This document shows positions 10,741 to 19,434 of a DNA stretch of 64,000 bases, in pieces. Source of the DNA: Pinibacter aurantiacus (GTDB taxonomy: Bacteria > Bacteroidota > Bacteroidia > Chitinophagales > Chitinophagaceae); the NCBI RefSeq assembly GCF_019130065.1, contig NZ_JAHSPG010000003.1:124001-188000 (forward strand), in the 5' to 3' direction. Under the pieces are notes generated by a model. The model made no database searches. It was not told the origin of the DNA and was given only the letters and a program-made list of their open reading frames with translations. How positions within the stretch are numbered: the stretch's first letter is position 1; each line of letters starts with the position of its first letter. The position numbers were made by a program, and so were the translations under genes.

Positions 10741-11011
10741 GCAAAAGCAATTTGAGTATCTATGCCTTTAGTTATGACAAGCCTGCAACACGTAAATGCC
10801 CTACGGGCAAAATCAGAGACTGTGTTGATTTCTATTGATATTGTTTCCCTACGGGAAAATCAATTGCCCGTAGGGCATTCATGTCAATAGAAAATCCCGC
10901 AAAGCGTGAATATTGTCCGTAGGACATTAACGTACAAGCTGGCCGATAATTAAACGATATTGAGTTTTGGCATACAGTGTTGCATGCAACGCTTGCTCAA
11001 ATTGCTTTTGC
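10741..11011. repeat. Nested intergenic inverted repeat with CCCTACGGGCA core
   Basis: The 388-base gap before the GH130 gene holds no gene. Its outer arms GCAAAAGCAATTTGAG (10741-10756) and CTCAAATTGCTTTTGC (10996-11011) are perfectly complementary. Inside lie the 15-base perfect arms AATGCCCTACGGGCA (10795-10809) and TGCCCGTAGGGCATT (10865-10879), plus additional partial copies (TTCCCTACGGGAAA near 10855 and GTCCGTAGGACATT near 10915). The nested arrangement matches other gaps in this window. It could reduce read-through into the GH130 gene, or be a non-coding mobile element. Confidence 0.8.
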
Positions 11012-11111
11012 TTTTTCGTGATGAACCCTAAAGAACCGGCGCGATGAAAAGTCTGATGAATACCAGCAATCATCGTCCGGAGAGAATGTGAGGTTTTAAA
11101 AAAGAAACTTT

Positions 11112-12317
11112 ATGGAGAAAATATTTAACGAGCGTTTAGAATATCTGAAGAAAAATCATGAAACCCTTCTTTCACAAAAAAACGAACCTCTTGAAGGTGG
11201 CAATGGTATCATCAAAAGATTTCGCAATCCTGCACTAACAGCGGCACACATACCCATCACATGGCGCTACGACCTCAACGAGGCCACCAACCCCTACTTA
11301 ATGGAACGGTTTGGTGTGAACACCGTTTTCAATACAGGCGCTATAAAATGGAACAACAAATACATACTGATGCCGCGGGTGGAGAGCAATGATCGAAAAT
11401 CTTTCTTCGCTATTGCAGAAAGTGATAATGGTATCGACAATTTTAAATTCTGGGAGGAGCCTGTTGTTATTCCTGAAACAGACAATCCAGACACCAACGT
11501 GTATGATATGCGACTGGTAGCACATGACGATGGCTGGGTATATGGTCTGTTTTGTACAGAAAGAAAAGATCCTGCCGCACTTCCCGGCGATCAAAGCTCC
11601 GCTGTAGCACAATGCGGTATTGTACGCAGCAAGGATTTGAAGAAATGGGAACGGCTACCTGACCTTAAAACCAAATCGCCGCAACAACGCAACGTGGTGC
11701 TGCATCCGGAATTTGTAAATGGCAGGTATGCATTCTACACTCGTCCGCAGGATACCTTCATCGAAGCGGGACAAGGCGGTGGCATTGCCTTTGGATTAAG
11801 TGACAAAATCGTTGGTGCAGAAGTAAAAGAAGAAACGGTCATTGATCCGAAAACCTATCACACCATCAATGAACTGAAGAACGGACAGGGCCCTGCTCCC
11901 ATCAAAACAAAACATGGATGGCTGCACCTCGCACATGGTGTGCGCAATACCGCAGCGGGCCTGCGTTACGTGCTATACATGTTCATGACCGATCTGAAGG
12001 ACCTTACAAAGATCACTTACAAACCGGCCGGTTATTTTATTGCCCCTGAAGGCGATGAACGAACGGGTGATGTGTCTAATGTAGTATTCAGCAACGGATG
12101 GATAGCGGATGATGATGGCAAAGTATTCATCTATTATGCTTCGTCCGACAGCCGCGTACATGTTGCTGTTTCCACCATCGATCAGTTATTGGACTATACA
12201 ATGAATACGCCGTCGGATGGCTTGCGCTCCGCGACGACAGTACAAAGACTTATGGGTATGATCCATGCGAACAAAGCTTATGTTCGCGAGCAGAAGTTAC
12301 AGCCTGCTAATGAATAG
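11112..12317 (+). CDS. GH130 phosphorylase, probably 4-O-beta-D-mannosyl-D-glucose phosphorylase
   Basis: Cytoplasmic inverting phosphorylase that would convert mannosyl-beta-1,4-glucose and phosphate to mannose-1-phosphate and glucose. There is no signal peptide. Family landmarks are NPALTAAHIPITWRYDLNE, FNTGAIKW, RVESNDRKSFFAIAES, NVYDMRLVAHDDGW, HPEFVNGRYAFYTRPQD, HGVRNTAAGLRYVLYMFMTD and GDVSNVVFSNGWI. Asp132 in VYDMRL falls where the catalytic acid of the Bacteroides fragilis enzyme is described. The length of 401 residues fits subfamily GH130_1. It lies 388 bases downstream of the surface genes and is followed by a strong terminator. Known mannan pathways pair it with cellobiose 2-epimerase and an endo-mannanase, neither of which is in this window. 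Confidence 0.9.
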   Translation: MEKIFNERLEYLKKNHETLLSQKNEPLEGGNGIIKRFRNPALTAAHIPITWRYDLNEATNPYLMERFGVNTVFNTGAIKWNNKYILMPRVESNDRKSFFAIAESDNGIDNFKFWEEPVVIPETDNPDTNVYDMRLVAHDDGWVYGLFCTERKDPAALPGDQSSAVAQCGIVRSKDLKKWERLPDLKTKSPQQRNVVLHPEFVNGRYAFYTRPQDTFIEAGQGGGIAFGLSDKIVGAEVKEETVIDPKTYHTINELKNGQGPAPIKTKHGWLHLAHGVRNTAAGLRYVLYMFMTDLKDLTKITYKPAGYFIAPEGDERTGDVSNVVFSNGWIADDDGKVFIYYASSDSRVHVAVSTIDQLLDYTMNTPSDGLRSATTVQRLMGMIHANKAYVREQKLQPANE

Positions 12318-12371
12318 TAATTAAAAAGTAAAAAAGTTCTCACTACCCCTAACCCATAACCCGTGGAACAC

Positions 12372-12397
12372 GCCGCTCTGCAAAGAGCGGCTTTTTT
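12372..12397 (+). terminator. Rho-independent terminator after the GH130 gene
   Basis: The stem GCCGCTC/GAGCGGC (12372-12378 with 12385-12391) has loop TGCAAA and is followed by six T. It lies 55 bases past the stop codon and closes the plus-strand locus. Confidence 0.9.
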
Positions 12398-12419
12398 ATC
12401 TCTGAAATTTAACGTCTCA

Positions 12420-12545
12420 AATCTTTAGCACTAAGGGCACTAAGTTTCACTAAGAGAGTCTGAAATTTAAAACAGCCCTTAGTGGGGCTTAGTGTCCTCA
12501 GTGCCCGCCCGGATGAACCGGTTCGGACGGGCCTTTGTGTTGAAA
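12420..12545. repeat. CACTAAG-family inverted repeat, interrupted by a palindrome
   Basis: The left arm carries ACTAAG repeated with about 9-base spacing (12427-12455). The right arm (about 12478-12540) is the complement, reading CTTAGTGTCCTCAGTGCC. The family recurs at 21320-21413 and 36751-36828, where the right arm continues as CCTTAGTGGT. Here the continuity is broken by a 27-base GC-rich palindrome at 12505-12531. Confidence 0.75.
12505..12531. mobile_element. Palindromic insertion (27 bp) inside the CACTAAG repeat
   Basis: The sequence begins CCGCCCGGAT and ends TCGGACGGG. It folds into a hairpin with AACCGGTT near its centre and sits between CAGTGC and CCTTTGTG, inside a repeat that is continuous at two other loci. 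Size, GC-richness and terminal pairing resemble the 28-bp elements near the tRNA genes, but the sequence is different. Confidence 0.5.
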
Positions 12546-12559
12546 GAGAGGCTAGCACA

Positions 12560-12604
12560 CTTCTAACTCCTAACTTCTAACTCCTAACTCCTAATTCCTA
12601 ACTT
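12560..12604. repeat. CTAACTC tandem motif overlapping the CHAT gene stop
   Basis: The sequence is about five degenerate copies of the 9-base motif CTAACTCCT or CTAACTTCT. It runs into the last codons of the minus-strand CHAT gene. No complementary arm was found close by, unlike the other motif families. Confidence 0.6.
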
Positions 12605-15600
12605 AAAAGCAACTTCTCCACTCCTTCCCTCAGCGCATCAACCCTTTCCTTCAATGCTGCGCGATACGATAAAGAGGAATTCGCAATCACATCAGAAAGC
12701 ATTTCAAGATTCTCTATCTCTGTTAGTTGCTTGCCTTTCGAAGCAGCGTCCTTCCAATTCTTTTTGTACCAGTTCACAAATCCTTTCCATGTATGGTCGG
12801 CATCTATTTTCGCAACATCACCGCCCATTACGATCCATGAAAGATATGCCCACAAATATTCCATCGATTCCCAGTAATCCAGTTTGCGGTTATAGTTCGC
12901 CAAAGACATCATTCTGGATTTTATTCTGCGGAGATATTTCAGGTTTATCTTTTTATCAGCCGCAGCTTTTTCTTTTTTATCTGTCAGCGAAATACGAAGC
13001 ACCATCAGGTTACAAAGCGCTTTTATATTGTCACTTCTTTTTTCAATCGCCTGTTCATAAAAATCCATCGCGTTCGCATAGGCTGCAAGCTTTTCCTTCT
13101 TATCCTTACTCACCAATGCTTTCCGCTTGTACGTCTCCGCAATAAGATTAAGCCTTTCAGAAGTTTTATTGATAACAGATAATTTCTGCAACTCGTTTAC
13201 AATGCCGTCTATTTCAGCAGTAACAGAAAGCTTATTGTTCGACAGTTTATAATCGACCACCAGTTTCTTCGCTTTCGCAATGCAATATTTCTCCAAAGCA
13301 GATACAGAAAAATCAGCATGCTCCTCCGCACGCAATAAATCAAATTTCACAATGGCAGATTCATACTCACCAAGTTCATAGTAGATCAGCGCTTCCTGCT
13401 CCAGTGTTTTGCCGCTTCTTATTTCCGCTTTATCAACAGCCGCGGATATCATTTTCAGCTTTGCTTTTGATTTATTGGAAGTGCTTAATCTTGTATCGAG
13501 GTTGCGTCGCAGGTTGATGAGTTGTATTTCCGCTTCATCTCTGATAAGGAACACAGGCGCTTCTTCTTTCTTTGTACTTCTTGATGTTCTGCTCTTCAAC
13601 TTGTAGTATGGATCGCCGTAGCATTGATAAGCGCCCCAGGTATTATTGCTGCCACCGAATTTTTCAAAAATAACTCCCCGTGCTTTTTTAACGGCTTCGC
13701 CAAATGTTTCACCACTCAACATCTCTGAGTAGAACTTGATTGCAAACTCAGAAGCCGCATCATCCGCAACTGCCCAGCCGGCGGCTATTACAGCCTTCAC
13801 CCCCATTTCAATAAGCTCCGTTCCTATATTGGCGGCAAGCCTGTATCTGTTGGCAAAATAGTTTTCATAGGCTGCATCTACTTTTCCTAAATGGCAACAG
13901 TTTACAAACACCAATTCAGGAACGGTACTCATTTGCTTGATCGCGTTAACCGACAAAAACAAATTCTTTCCAATCACCATTCCGGAATCATTCACAGACG
14001 TAGGATCAAAAAGACCGTGACCCGCGAGGTGTATTATTTTAAACTCGTTGCTGTAAAGTGCAGGAATTATTTCTGCAGCAGTTTGGCCAATGATGGAAAT
14101 CTTGTTATAGTTATTTACCTCCAACAATTTTTCAACATTGGAACCTTCTTTTTCCGCTCCCTTTAATTGAGGCAGAAAGCCGCCTAAAACAGGATCAGCA
14201 ACGATCAATGCAAGATCTGCAGAAGCCCTTCTTATATCGGCCCTGTAGTTTGTAGTGGCCAGTTGTCTTATCATTCCTGCATTTATACACAGTGGTTTTG
14301 CATCACTTGTACTGTCTTGCAACAACTCCCATGGATAGGACGCAGCATTTTTATCTAACACCCAAAGAATACTTCCTTTCTTTTTAAGATTCTGCTTAAA
14401 CTCATTAGGAATCATCAATTCGAAAAGCGTTTTAGCATACGTCGCATTCCAGTTATTTTGTGTGGACATCTGTTCAATGAAAAGATCAATAAGCGGCGTA
14501 CTGCTAAACATTTCATTCTCTTCTTCTCTTGCATCACCGGTACTTACATTGAATACGATACTGGAAACTTCTTTTACAACATCTTTATCGTTGTACTTAT
14601 AAATATCTTTTGTTGTTTTAAAATCTACAGAAACCCTGTTCCACCAAGCTTCCGAGATAGCTGTAGAAATAAGGTTTTTCTGCGCGCCAAACATTTCACG
14701 GATTTTCCTGTTGGCGATCCTTATGTTGTAACTGCTGTTTTCATTGTTTTCAATTTTTGTCAGCGTGTACAAACAGCTCAACGCTTTATCCTCGTACAGT
14801 TCTACAAACTCAAGGTTCTGCACAAGTTTTACGGCTTCATCATCCTTCTGCACCTTCAGCATTTTTGCATTGGCACTGTTCACCCCTTCAATAATTGCTT
14901 TGATGGAATTTTCAATTGACAATCCGCCATATCCGCAACCGATCATCAATGTAGATATACCGATTTCGATCTTGCCAAGCTTCTTATTATTGATGTTTAG
15001 CAGATGCTTCAGAATGCCTTTCTCTACCGTTGTTGTGAGCAGGTATGGAGTAAGCTTTCCCGGCTCACCAAGGCCAACAATAATGGCACCGGAAATTCTA
15101 TCGGTCTCTTCATTGCCACTCACAATAGTGTTTGTTCCAATCTCGCCGGGATAAATACCGAGCGTATGCCTCTTTACCAGGTTGTTGTCCAGCGCATTGT
15201 TGATCGCAGCTTCAGCGTATAAAATACCGTCGTTCAAAAAGTGGCCGGCAAGCACATGGTATGATGCGTAATCCAGGCAACCGCAACTGATGGATACCGA
15301 TAATGGCACCTGGCTTGGTTGCTGTACATTCTCACCGGAAATACCAAGTATCGTATTGGAAACACCTCTTTCGGAAAGATCAAAATTGTGCACAACAGGC
15401 ATGCGGAACTGTTGCTCACTGCCCCTCACTACCGGCCTTTCATTGGTCAATGCAGCGGTAGAACCATTGGCAAGAATTTGTTCGATGCCATCAAATATTT
15501 TGGGTTCGTTCGCCAAAGCACCGTGAGATACTCCAACATAATACACCTGTTTCTTGTCAAGCTTTTTAGGAATACCAAGTTCCCATGTCACACTTTGATC

Positions 15601-17940
15601 GCCTTCTCCTGTGCTTAAAAAAACAAGCTCTGTTCTCGGAGGAATGTTATCATTGAAATAACCGCTGGGTGTAGCCTTGTCTTTACCCGCGATGTAAACA
15701 ATATTGCTGTAATCAATATCATCAGTCTTTGCAACTATATTATCTCTGTACTTTGTAAAAGTGTCCAGCAAATCTTTTGACGGCAGCGGCCAGTCACCAT
15801 CACCCAACGCATCTGCCATATTTTTCCATGTATCCAATTTCCCAAAATCATTTTTATCATCGGTTGTAAGCGGCAACAGGCTTAGTATTCCGGGAAAGGA
15901 AGAAAACATGGTTAACAACTCTTTCTTTGTATGCTTCATATCAAGCATATTAAGCGAGTTGATAATAGAATCATTGCCAAACAAGACGGTGAGTATCCTG
16001 TAAGATCCACCCAGCGGAGACCCGAGATACAGCAACCTGAAGCCTGATGAGGCATTCAACTTCGTCCATGTGTCGTTGTGATTAATAATAAAATCACGCA
16101 CCAGCACACCGCCCATCGAGTGCCCTATTATTTTTATCGGCTGGTTGTATTTAAGCAGCTCAACTATTTTATCATTAAAATCACTTGCGCACTCGTTCAA
16201 CTGTTTTCTCCAGTCAAAAGGATATACCACTACATCGTAGTTGTGCGACAACCGCGTTGCCAGTTGTTTATAAGAAGTAGCGATCAGCGAAGTGGCTGTG
16301 ATGGAATTATCATCAAGCCTTTCCATCCTGAACAATCCGCCCAGCAAAGAAGCTCCATAATTTAGCCACACTTTATCTTTTCCCTTGGAAAGATTGGAAC
16401 CCATAATACCGGGCAGCAAAACAACAATTGGTTTGTTGCCTGTTGGCACATTTGGAAACGGAGGAAGTTCGCCGTGCTCGATGCCAAGGAACGCTCTGTC
16501 ACTTGCCGGTACGTCATACTGATTCACACTTGTAAATCCGGGAATAGCAACGCCGTCATCAGCTTTCAGCGCTTCATTGATCGCTGCTCTTGTTTTGGCG
16601 TTGAAGAAATAATTGAAGTGATTGACATCGCCGCCCTGATCAAAAAAATACTGAATGTTGCCGTTCCTGCGTGTTCCCAGGTACATCGAATCCGTGTTCA
16701 CCACAAGATCATTTCTTTGGCCAAAAAATAATTTGCCTAAAATGATACCAAAGCTTTTAACACTAAGTCCAATTTTTCCATTTCCTGAAATCACCGCCAG
16801 CGAGCCCCCACCAATGGCAGCATTGTCGCTTCTATCATTCAGGACTTTTACAAATGGAGAATCGGGACTCATCGCTTCTATACCCGGCAATGCATTTGCA
16901 TCTTCTTTTGTCTTTACAGTTTCTGCGACCAGCTCTTTTAGAATGTCTGCAACAGGATTTGCAGCACCACCCAACAAATTAAAGAACGCATTGAATATAT
17001 TATCGAGTCGTTTTGAGGCAAGCCTTGTTCCAGCGGCGGGACATGCAACGCGAATAAATTTCTTAACCTTAATTTTTCTTTTACCAAATTCCCTGTCCAG
17101 TTCTTTAATGCAATTAATATCGTCGTCCCTGCCTTCAATTTTCAGCAAGCGTATATGCTCATCAGTAAATCCCAGAAAACTTTTATCATCCTCTTTTGAA
17201 TAGCGGCAAATAATATCGCCCAACAGACCACCACGTGAATGGCTTATTATGTGCAGGTTTGCTTCCACCGGCAATTGCTTCACCAAATCGAGCACATTGC
17301 GAAGAGGACTTTGTGTAAGTGTGCGATGCTCAAAGGCCAATACCTTTTTATAACTACTCTGCATGAAATCCCAAACCTGCGAGCCTTTAAACTTCTGGTA
17401 AGCGCCTACGGTGTTGGAATTGGTTCCATGTATAAACAACAGAACCGGTGAATCGGAAGCTTTATCATCCGGCTGATATTTCCCTAAAGAAAAATCACTA
17501 TTGAACACACACAGCCCTTCCGTTTTTCCTACTAACTTATCTTCCAGTCTTTCTGCAATTGATTTCACTCCATCAGGAACAGACTTTTTCACAAACACAT
17601 TGAGCAACTTCAACGCAGCTTGTCCCACAATGCCTCTTTCGCTGTCTACATTTGCAATGGCAGTGGGCACTACAAACTCTCCGGCCCTGTTTGGAATATT
17701 TACATCGGGAAACAACTCATGCAAAGTGGCAGCATCGCACATCCAGCTGGAGTCATCGTCAAACACAAATTCCAGCAAATGATCGGGGTTGTCAAGATCT
17801 ATTGCATGACTATCCTGTGTGCCTCTCGTAGCTGCACCAATCTGATAGCTTGCTTTCAATTCAGCGCCCTTAATTGAAGAAACACCAGCATTCTTCAGCT
17901 CGCCCTTAACTATTAATTGCTTTGGATTTAGTTGGGTCAC
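12598..17940 (-). CDS. Giant CHAT protease fused to two alpha/beta-hydrolase (lipase-like) domains and a TPR-like tail
   Basis: Predicted cytoplasmic multidomain effector of 1780 residues with no signal peptide. Domain 1 (about 160-450) is a lipase-like fold with HGTNSN at 171-176, nucleophile elbow HSRGG (Ser235) and likely Asp411 and His441. Domain 2 (about 503-815) resembles LCAT/PGAP1-type acylhydrolases: PGIMGSNL, PFDWR near 574-578, GHSMGG (Ser608), Asp781 in GDQSV and His806. Residues about 880-1010 contain GAIIVGLGEPGKLTP, which recalls the N-terminal domain of leucyl aminopeptidases. The CHAT caspase-like domain (about 1150-1450) has LAGHG (His1308) and FVNCCHLG (Cys1348 or 1349). 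The last 300 residues are helical and TPR-like. All three active sites look intact. The biological role is unknown; protease-controlled lipase activity is an inference. The downstream neighbours on the same strand end here. Confidence 0.85.
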   Translation of the reverse strand: MTQLNPKQLIVKGELKNAGVSSIKGAELKASYQIGAATRGTQDSHAIDLDNPDHLLEFVFDDDSSWMCDAATLHELFPDVNIPNRAGEFVVPTAIANVDSERGIVGQAALKLLNVFVKKSVPDGVKSIAERLEDKLVGKTEGLCVFNSDFSLGKYQPDDKASDSPVLLFIHGTNSNTVGAYQKFKGSQVWDFMQSSYKKVLAFEHRTLTQSPLRNVLDLVKQLPVEANLHIISHSRGGLLGDIICRYSKEDDKSFLGFTDEHIRLLKIEGRDDDINCIKELDREFGKRKIKVKKFIRVACPAAGTRLASKRLDNIFNAFFNLLGGAANPVADILKELVAETVKTKEDANALPGIEAMSPDSPFVKVLNDRSDNAAIGGGSLAVISGNGKIGLSVKSFGIILGKLFFGQRNDLVVNTDSMYLGTRRNGNIQYFFDQGGDVNHFNYFFNAKTRAAINEALKADDGVAIPGFTSVNQYDVPASDRAFLGIEHGELPPFPNVPTGNKPIVVLLPGIMGSNLSKGKDKVWLNYGASLLGGLFRMERLDDNSITATSLIATSYKQLATRLSHNYDVVVYPFDWRKQLNECASDFNDKIVELLKYNQPIKIIGHSMGGVLVRDFIINHNDTWTKLNASSGFRLLYLGSPLGGSYRILTVLFGNDSIINSLNMLDMKHTKKELLTMFSSFPGILSLLPLTTDDKNDFGKLDTWKNMADALGDGDWPLPSKDLLDTFTKYRDNIVAKTDDIDYSNIVYIAGKDKATPSGYFNDNIPPRTELVFLSTGEGDQSVTWELGIPKKLDKKQVYYVGVSHGALANEPKIFDGIEQILANGSTAALTNERPVVRGSEQQFRMPVVHNFDLSERGVSNTILGISGENVQQPSQVPLSVSISCGCLDYASYHVLAGHFLNDGILYAEAAINNALDNNLVKRHTLGIYPGEIGTNTIVSGNEETDRISGAIIVGLGEPGKLTPYLLTTTVEKGILKHLLNINNKKLGKIEIGISTLMIGCGYGGLSIENSIKAIIEGVNSANAKMLKVQKDDEAVKLVQNLEFVELYEDKALSCLYTLTKIENNENSSYNIRIANRKIREMFGAQKNLISTAISEAWWNRVSVDFKTTKDIYKYNDKDVVKEVSSIVFNVSTGDAREEENEMFSSTPLIDLFIEQMSTQNNWNATYAKTLFELMIPNEFKQNLKKKGSILWVLDKNAASYPWELLQDSTSDAKPLCINAGMIRQLATTNYRADIRRASADLALIVADPVLGGFLPQLKGAEKEGSNVEKLLEVNNYNKISIIGQTAAEIIPALYSNEFKIIHLAGHGLFDPTSVNDSGMVIGKNLFLSVNAIKQMSTVPELVFVNCCHLGKVDAAYENYFANRYRLAANIGTELIEMGVKAVIAAGWAVADDAASEFAIKFYSEMLSGETFGEAVKKARGVIFEKFGGSNNTWGAYQCYGDPYYKLKSRTSRSTKKEEAPVFLIRDEAEIQLINLRRNLDTRLSTSNKSKAKLKMISAAVDKAEIRSGKTLEQEALIYYELGEYESAIVKFDLLRAEEHADFSVSALEKYCIAKAKKLVVDYKLSNNKLSVTAEIDGIVNELQKLSVINKTSERLNLIAETYKRKALVSKDKKEKLAAYANAMDFYEQAIEKRSDNIKALCNLMVLRISLTDKKEKAAADKKINLKYLRRIKSRMMSLANYNRKLDYWESMEYLWAYLSWIVMGGDVAKIDADHTWKGFVNWYKKNWKDAASKGKQLTEIENLEMLSDVIANSSLSYRAALKERVDALREGVEKLLLS

Positions 17941-17962
17941 AATGGGTAGTATTTGGTATATA

Positions 17963-18057
17963 ATAATTGAATAACCGAATAACTGAATAACTGAACTTTA
18001 AGCGCAAATCGCCTCACAAGTTCAGTTATTCAGTTATTCAGTTATTCTGTCATTCAG
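17963..18057. repeat. TGAATAAC-family inverted repeat
   Basis: The left arm is AATAACCGAATAACTGAATA and onward (about 17969-17997); the right arm (about 18018-18047) complements it with one mismatch in about 29. The motif is a 9-base tandem (CTGAATAA). The same family appears at 19322-19434, 33784-34030 and after 49217. Confidence 0.85.
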
Positions 18058-19266
18058 TTATTTCTCCCTCACGCTTACCGCCACTCTTCTATCCTTAATA
18101 CGATCTTCTTCCGGCGCCGTGGCAGGGTATTTCGCATATTGGGAACCGTAACCCTCTGCTTTCACAACCTGCGCGCCAACGCCCGCATCCTGCAAAGCTT
18201 TTGTAACGGCGTTTGCCCGGTCGTAAGATAGTTTTACGTTGGCTGCCTCATCTCCAACTTTGTCTGTATAGCCGCCCACTTTTATTTTCACTTTTGGAAA
18301 TGCCTTTAGTATCTGCACAATATTGTCTACTTCCTTGCGGCTCTCAGGAACAATTTCCGCTGTCGCAAATTTAAAGTTGAGTTCAGTAAAATCAAACCAG
18401 TTCTCTTTGCCTGCCATCTTTGTGGAGTCTTTAATAAACGCAACCAACTCATCTTCTATACCACCTTTGTATGCATCGATTTCCACGCCATTCGGCAGAA
18501 TCAATTTCAGCGATTCCCGAACGGGAACTGTGGCTGTTGTTGTAGTGTCATGCTTTTCTTCATGGGCAACCGTTTCCGTTACTGCTGTTTCATCATGCTT
18601 TTCACCATTGCAACTACGCATAAGCCACCACATGATACACAAGAAAAACAATCCAAGCAAGATCCAATAAACAAGATTACTTTTTGGCGGCTCTACCGCT
18701 GCGGACACTGAAGGCACACGATGAGGTGCAGGGCCATGCGAACCATACAACTTCGTAATGTCAAAACCCGCCGGCACGCTACCGAGCACCGCGTTCTTTT
18801 GACTTGATAAAAAAGAAGATAAACTTCCGGCAGACAAATTATTATCAACGGCATGTTTTCCCAAAAGTCCCAGTATAAGCGGAACAATGGAACCAAACAA
18901 CGCCGACGAGGTAGACCCTTTTAAACCCAGGCTACCAGACACAGCATTCGCAATACTGCCAAACTTATCTCCAAAAATGCCCGATAGTAAACCGGGCGCA
19001 AGTGCCGGTATGCCACCACCTTCATGACTGAATGAACCCGCAAAATTTTGCAAAATACCGCTATTGAATGCCTGCTTTGCAAAATTGAAAATTGTATCCG
19101 CACCACCTGCTTCTGCTTTTTGAATAATGCCTGCCATCGAAAGTGGCACTGCTGCCGCAACCCCTCTTGTTATATTGTTTTCAGACTCTCCCAAATAACT
19201 TGCGGCTTTGGAAATAACATCCGCAGGTAAATAGCTTTTTACCGCATCCAGTAAATTGAAGGCCAT
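18058..19266 (-). CDS. DUF937 domain plus OmpA C-terminal domain protein
   Basis: The start is placed at the ATG at 19266 (MAFNLLDAVKSYLPADVISK), because the 35 upstream codons run through non-conserved repeat sequence. Residues 1-150 form a Gly/Ala-rich DUF937-like helical domain. A single membrane segment follows near 200-220 (YWILLGLFFLCIMWWLM), and the C-terminal about 130 residues are OmpA-like peptidoglycan-binding (FKFATAEIVPESRKEVDNIV, VGGYTDKVGDEAANVKLSYD, RANAVTKAL). The arrangement implies an inner-membrane anchored protein whose C-terminal domain grips the cell wall. It lies upstream of the CHAT-lipase gene on the same strand, separated by a hairpin. The pairing may be functional, but that is inference. 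Confidence 0.85.
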   Translation of the reverse strand: MAFNLLDAVKSYLPADVISKAASYLGESENNITRGVAAAVPLSMAGIIQKAEAGGADTIFNFAKQAFNSGILQNFAGSFSHEGGGIPALAPGLLSGIFGDKFGSIANAVSGSLGLKGSTSSALFGSIVPLILGLLGKHAVDNNLSAGSLSSFLSSQKNAVLGSVPAGFDITKLYGSHGPAPHRVPSVSAAVEPPKSNLVYWILLGLFFLCIMWWLMRSCNGEKHDETAVTETVAHEEKHDTTTTATVPVRESLKLILPNGVEIDAYKGGIEDELVAFIKDSTKMAGKENWFDFTELNFKFATAEIVPESRKEVDNIVQILKAFPKVKIKVGGYTDKVGDEAANVKLSYDRANAVTKALQDAGVGAQVVKAEGYGSQYAKYPATAPEEDRIKDRRVAVSVREK

Positions 19267-19321
19267 AGATTGCTTTTTTGTTGTTGGGGTTAACAACAGA
19301 GAGGGAAAATAGTTCAGGGAA

Positions 19322-19434
19322 GCAATAACTGAATAACTGAACTTATAAGGCGACATCCCCCTTCTGTTCAATTATTCAATAGCTCAATGACTCAACAACT
19401 CAGTTATTCAGTTACTCAGTTATTCAGTTATTCC
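19322..19434. repeat. TGAATAAC-family inverted repeat
   Basis: The left arm GCAATAACTGAATAACTGAA (from 19323) pairs with a long right arm rich in CAGTTATT (about 19395-19434). The right arm contains six degenerate copies and reaches the last codons of the neighbouring membrane-protein gene. Confidence 0.75.

Noticed and set aside
12654-13145. 163-codon plus-strand frame within the CHAT gene
   Set aside because: It lies antisense to the conserved TPR-like tail of the CHAT protein and has no recognisable family.
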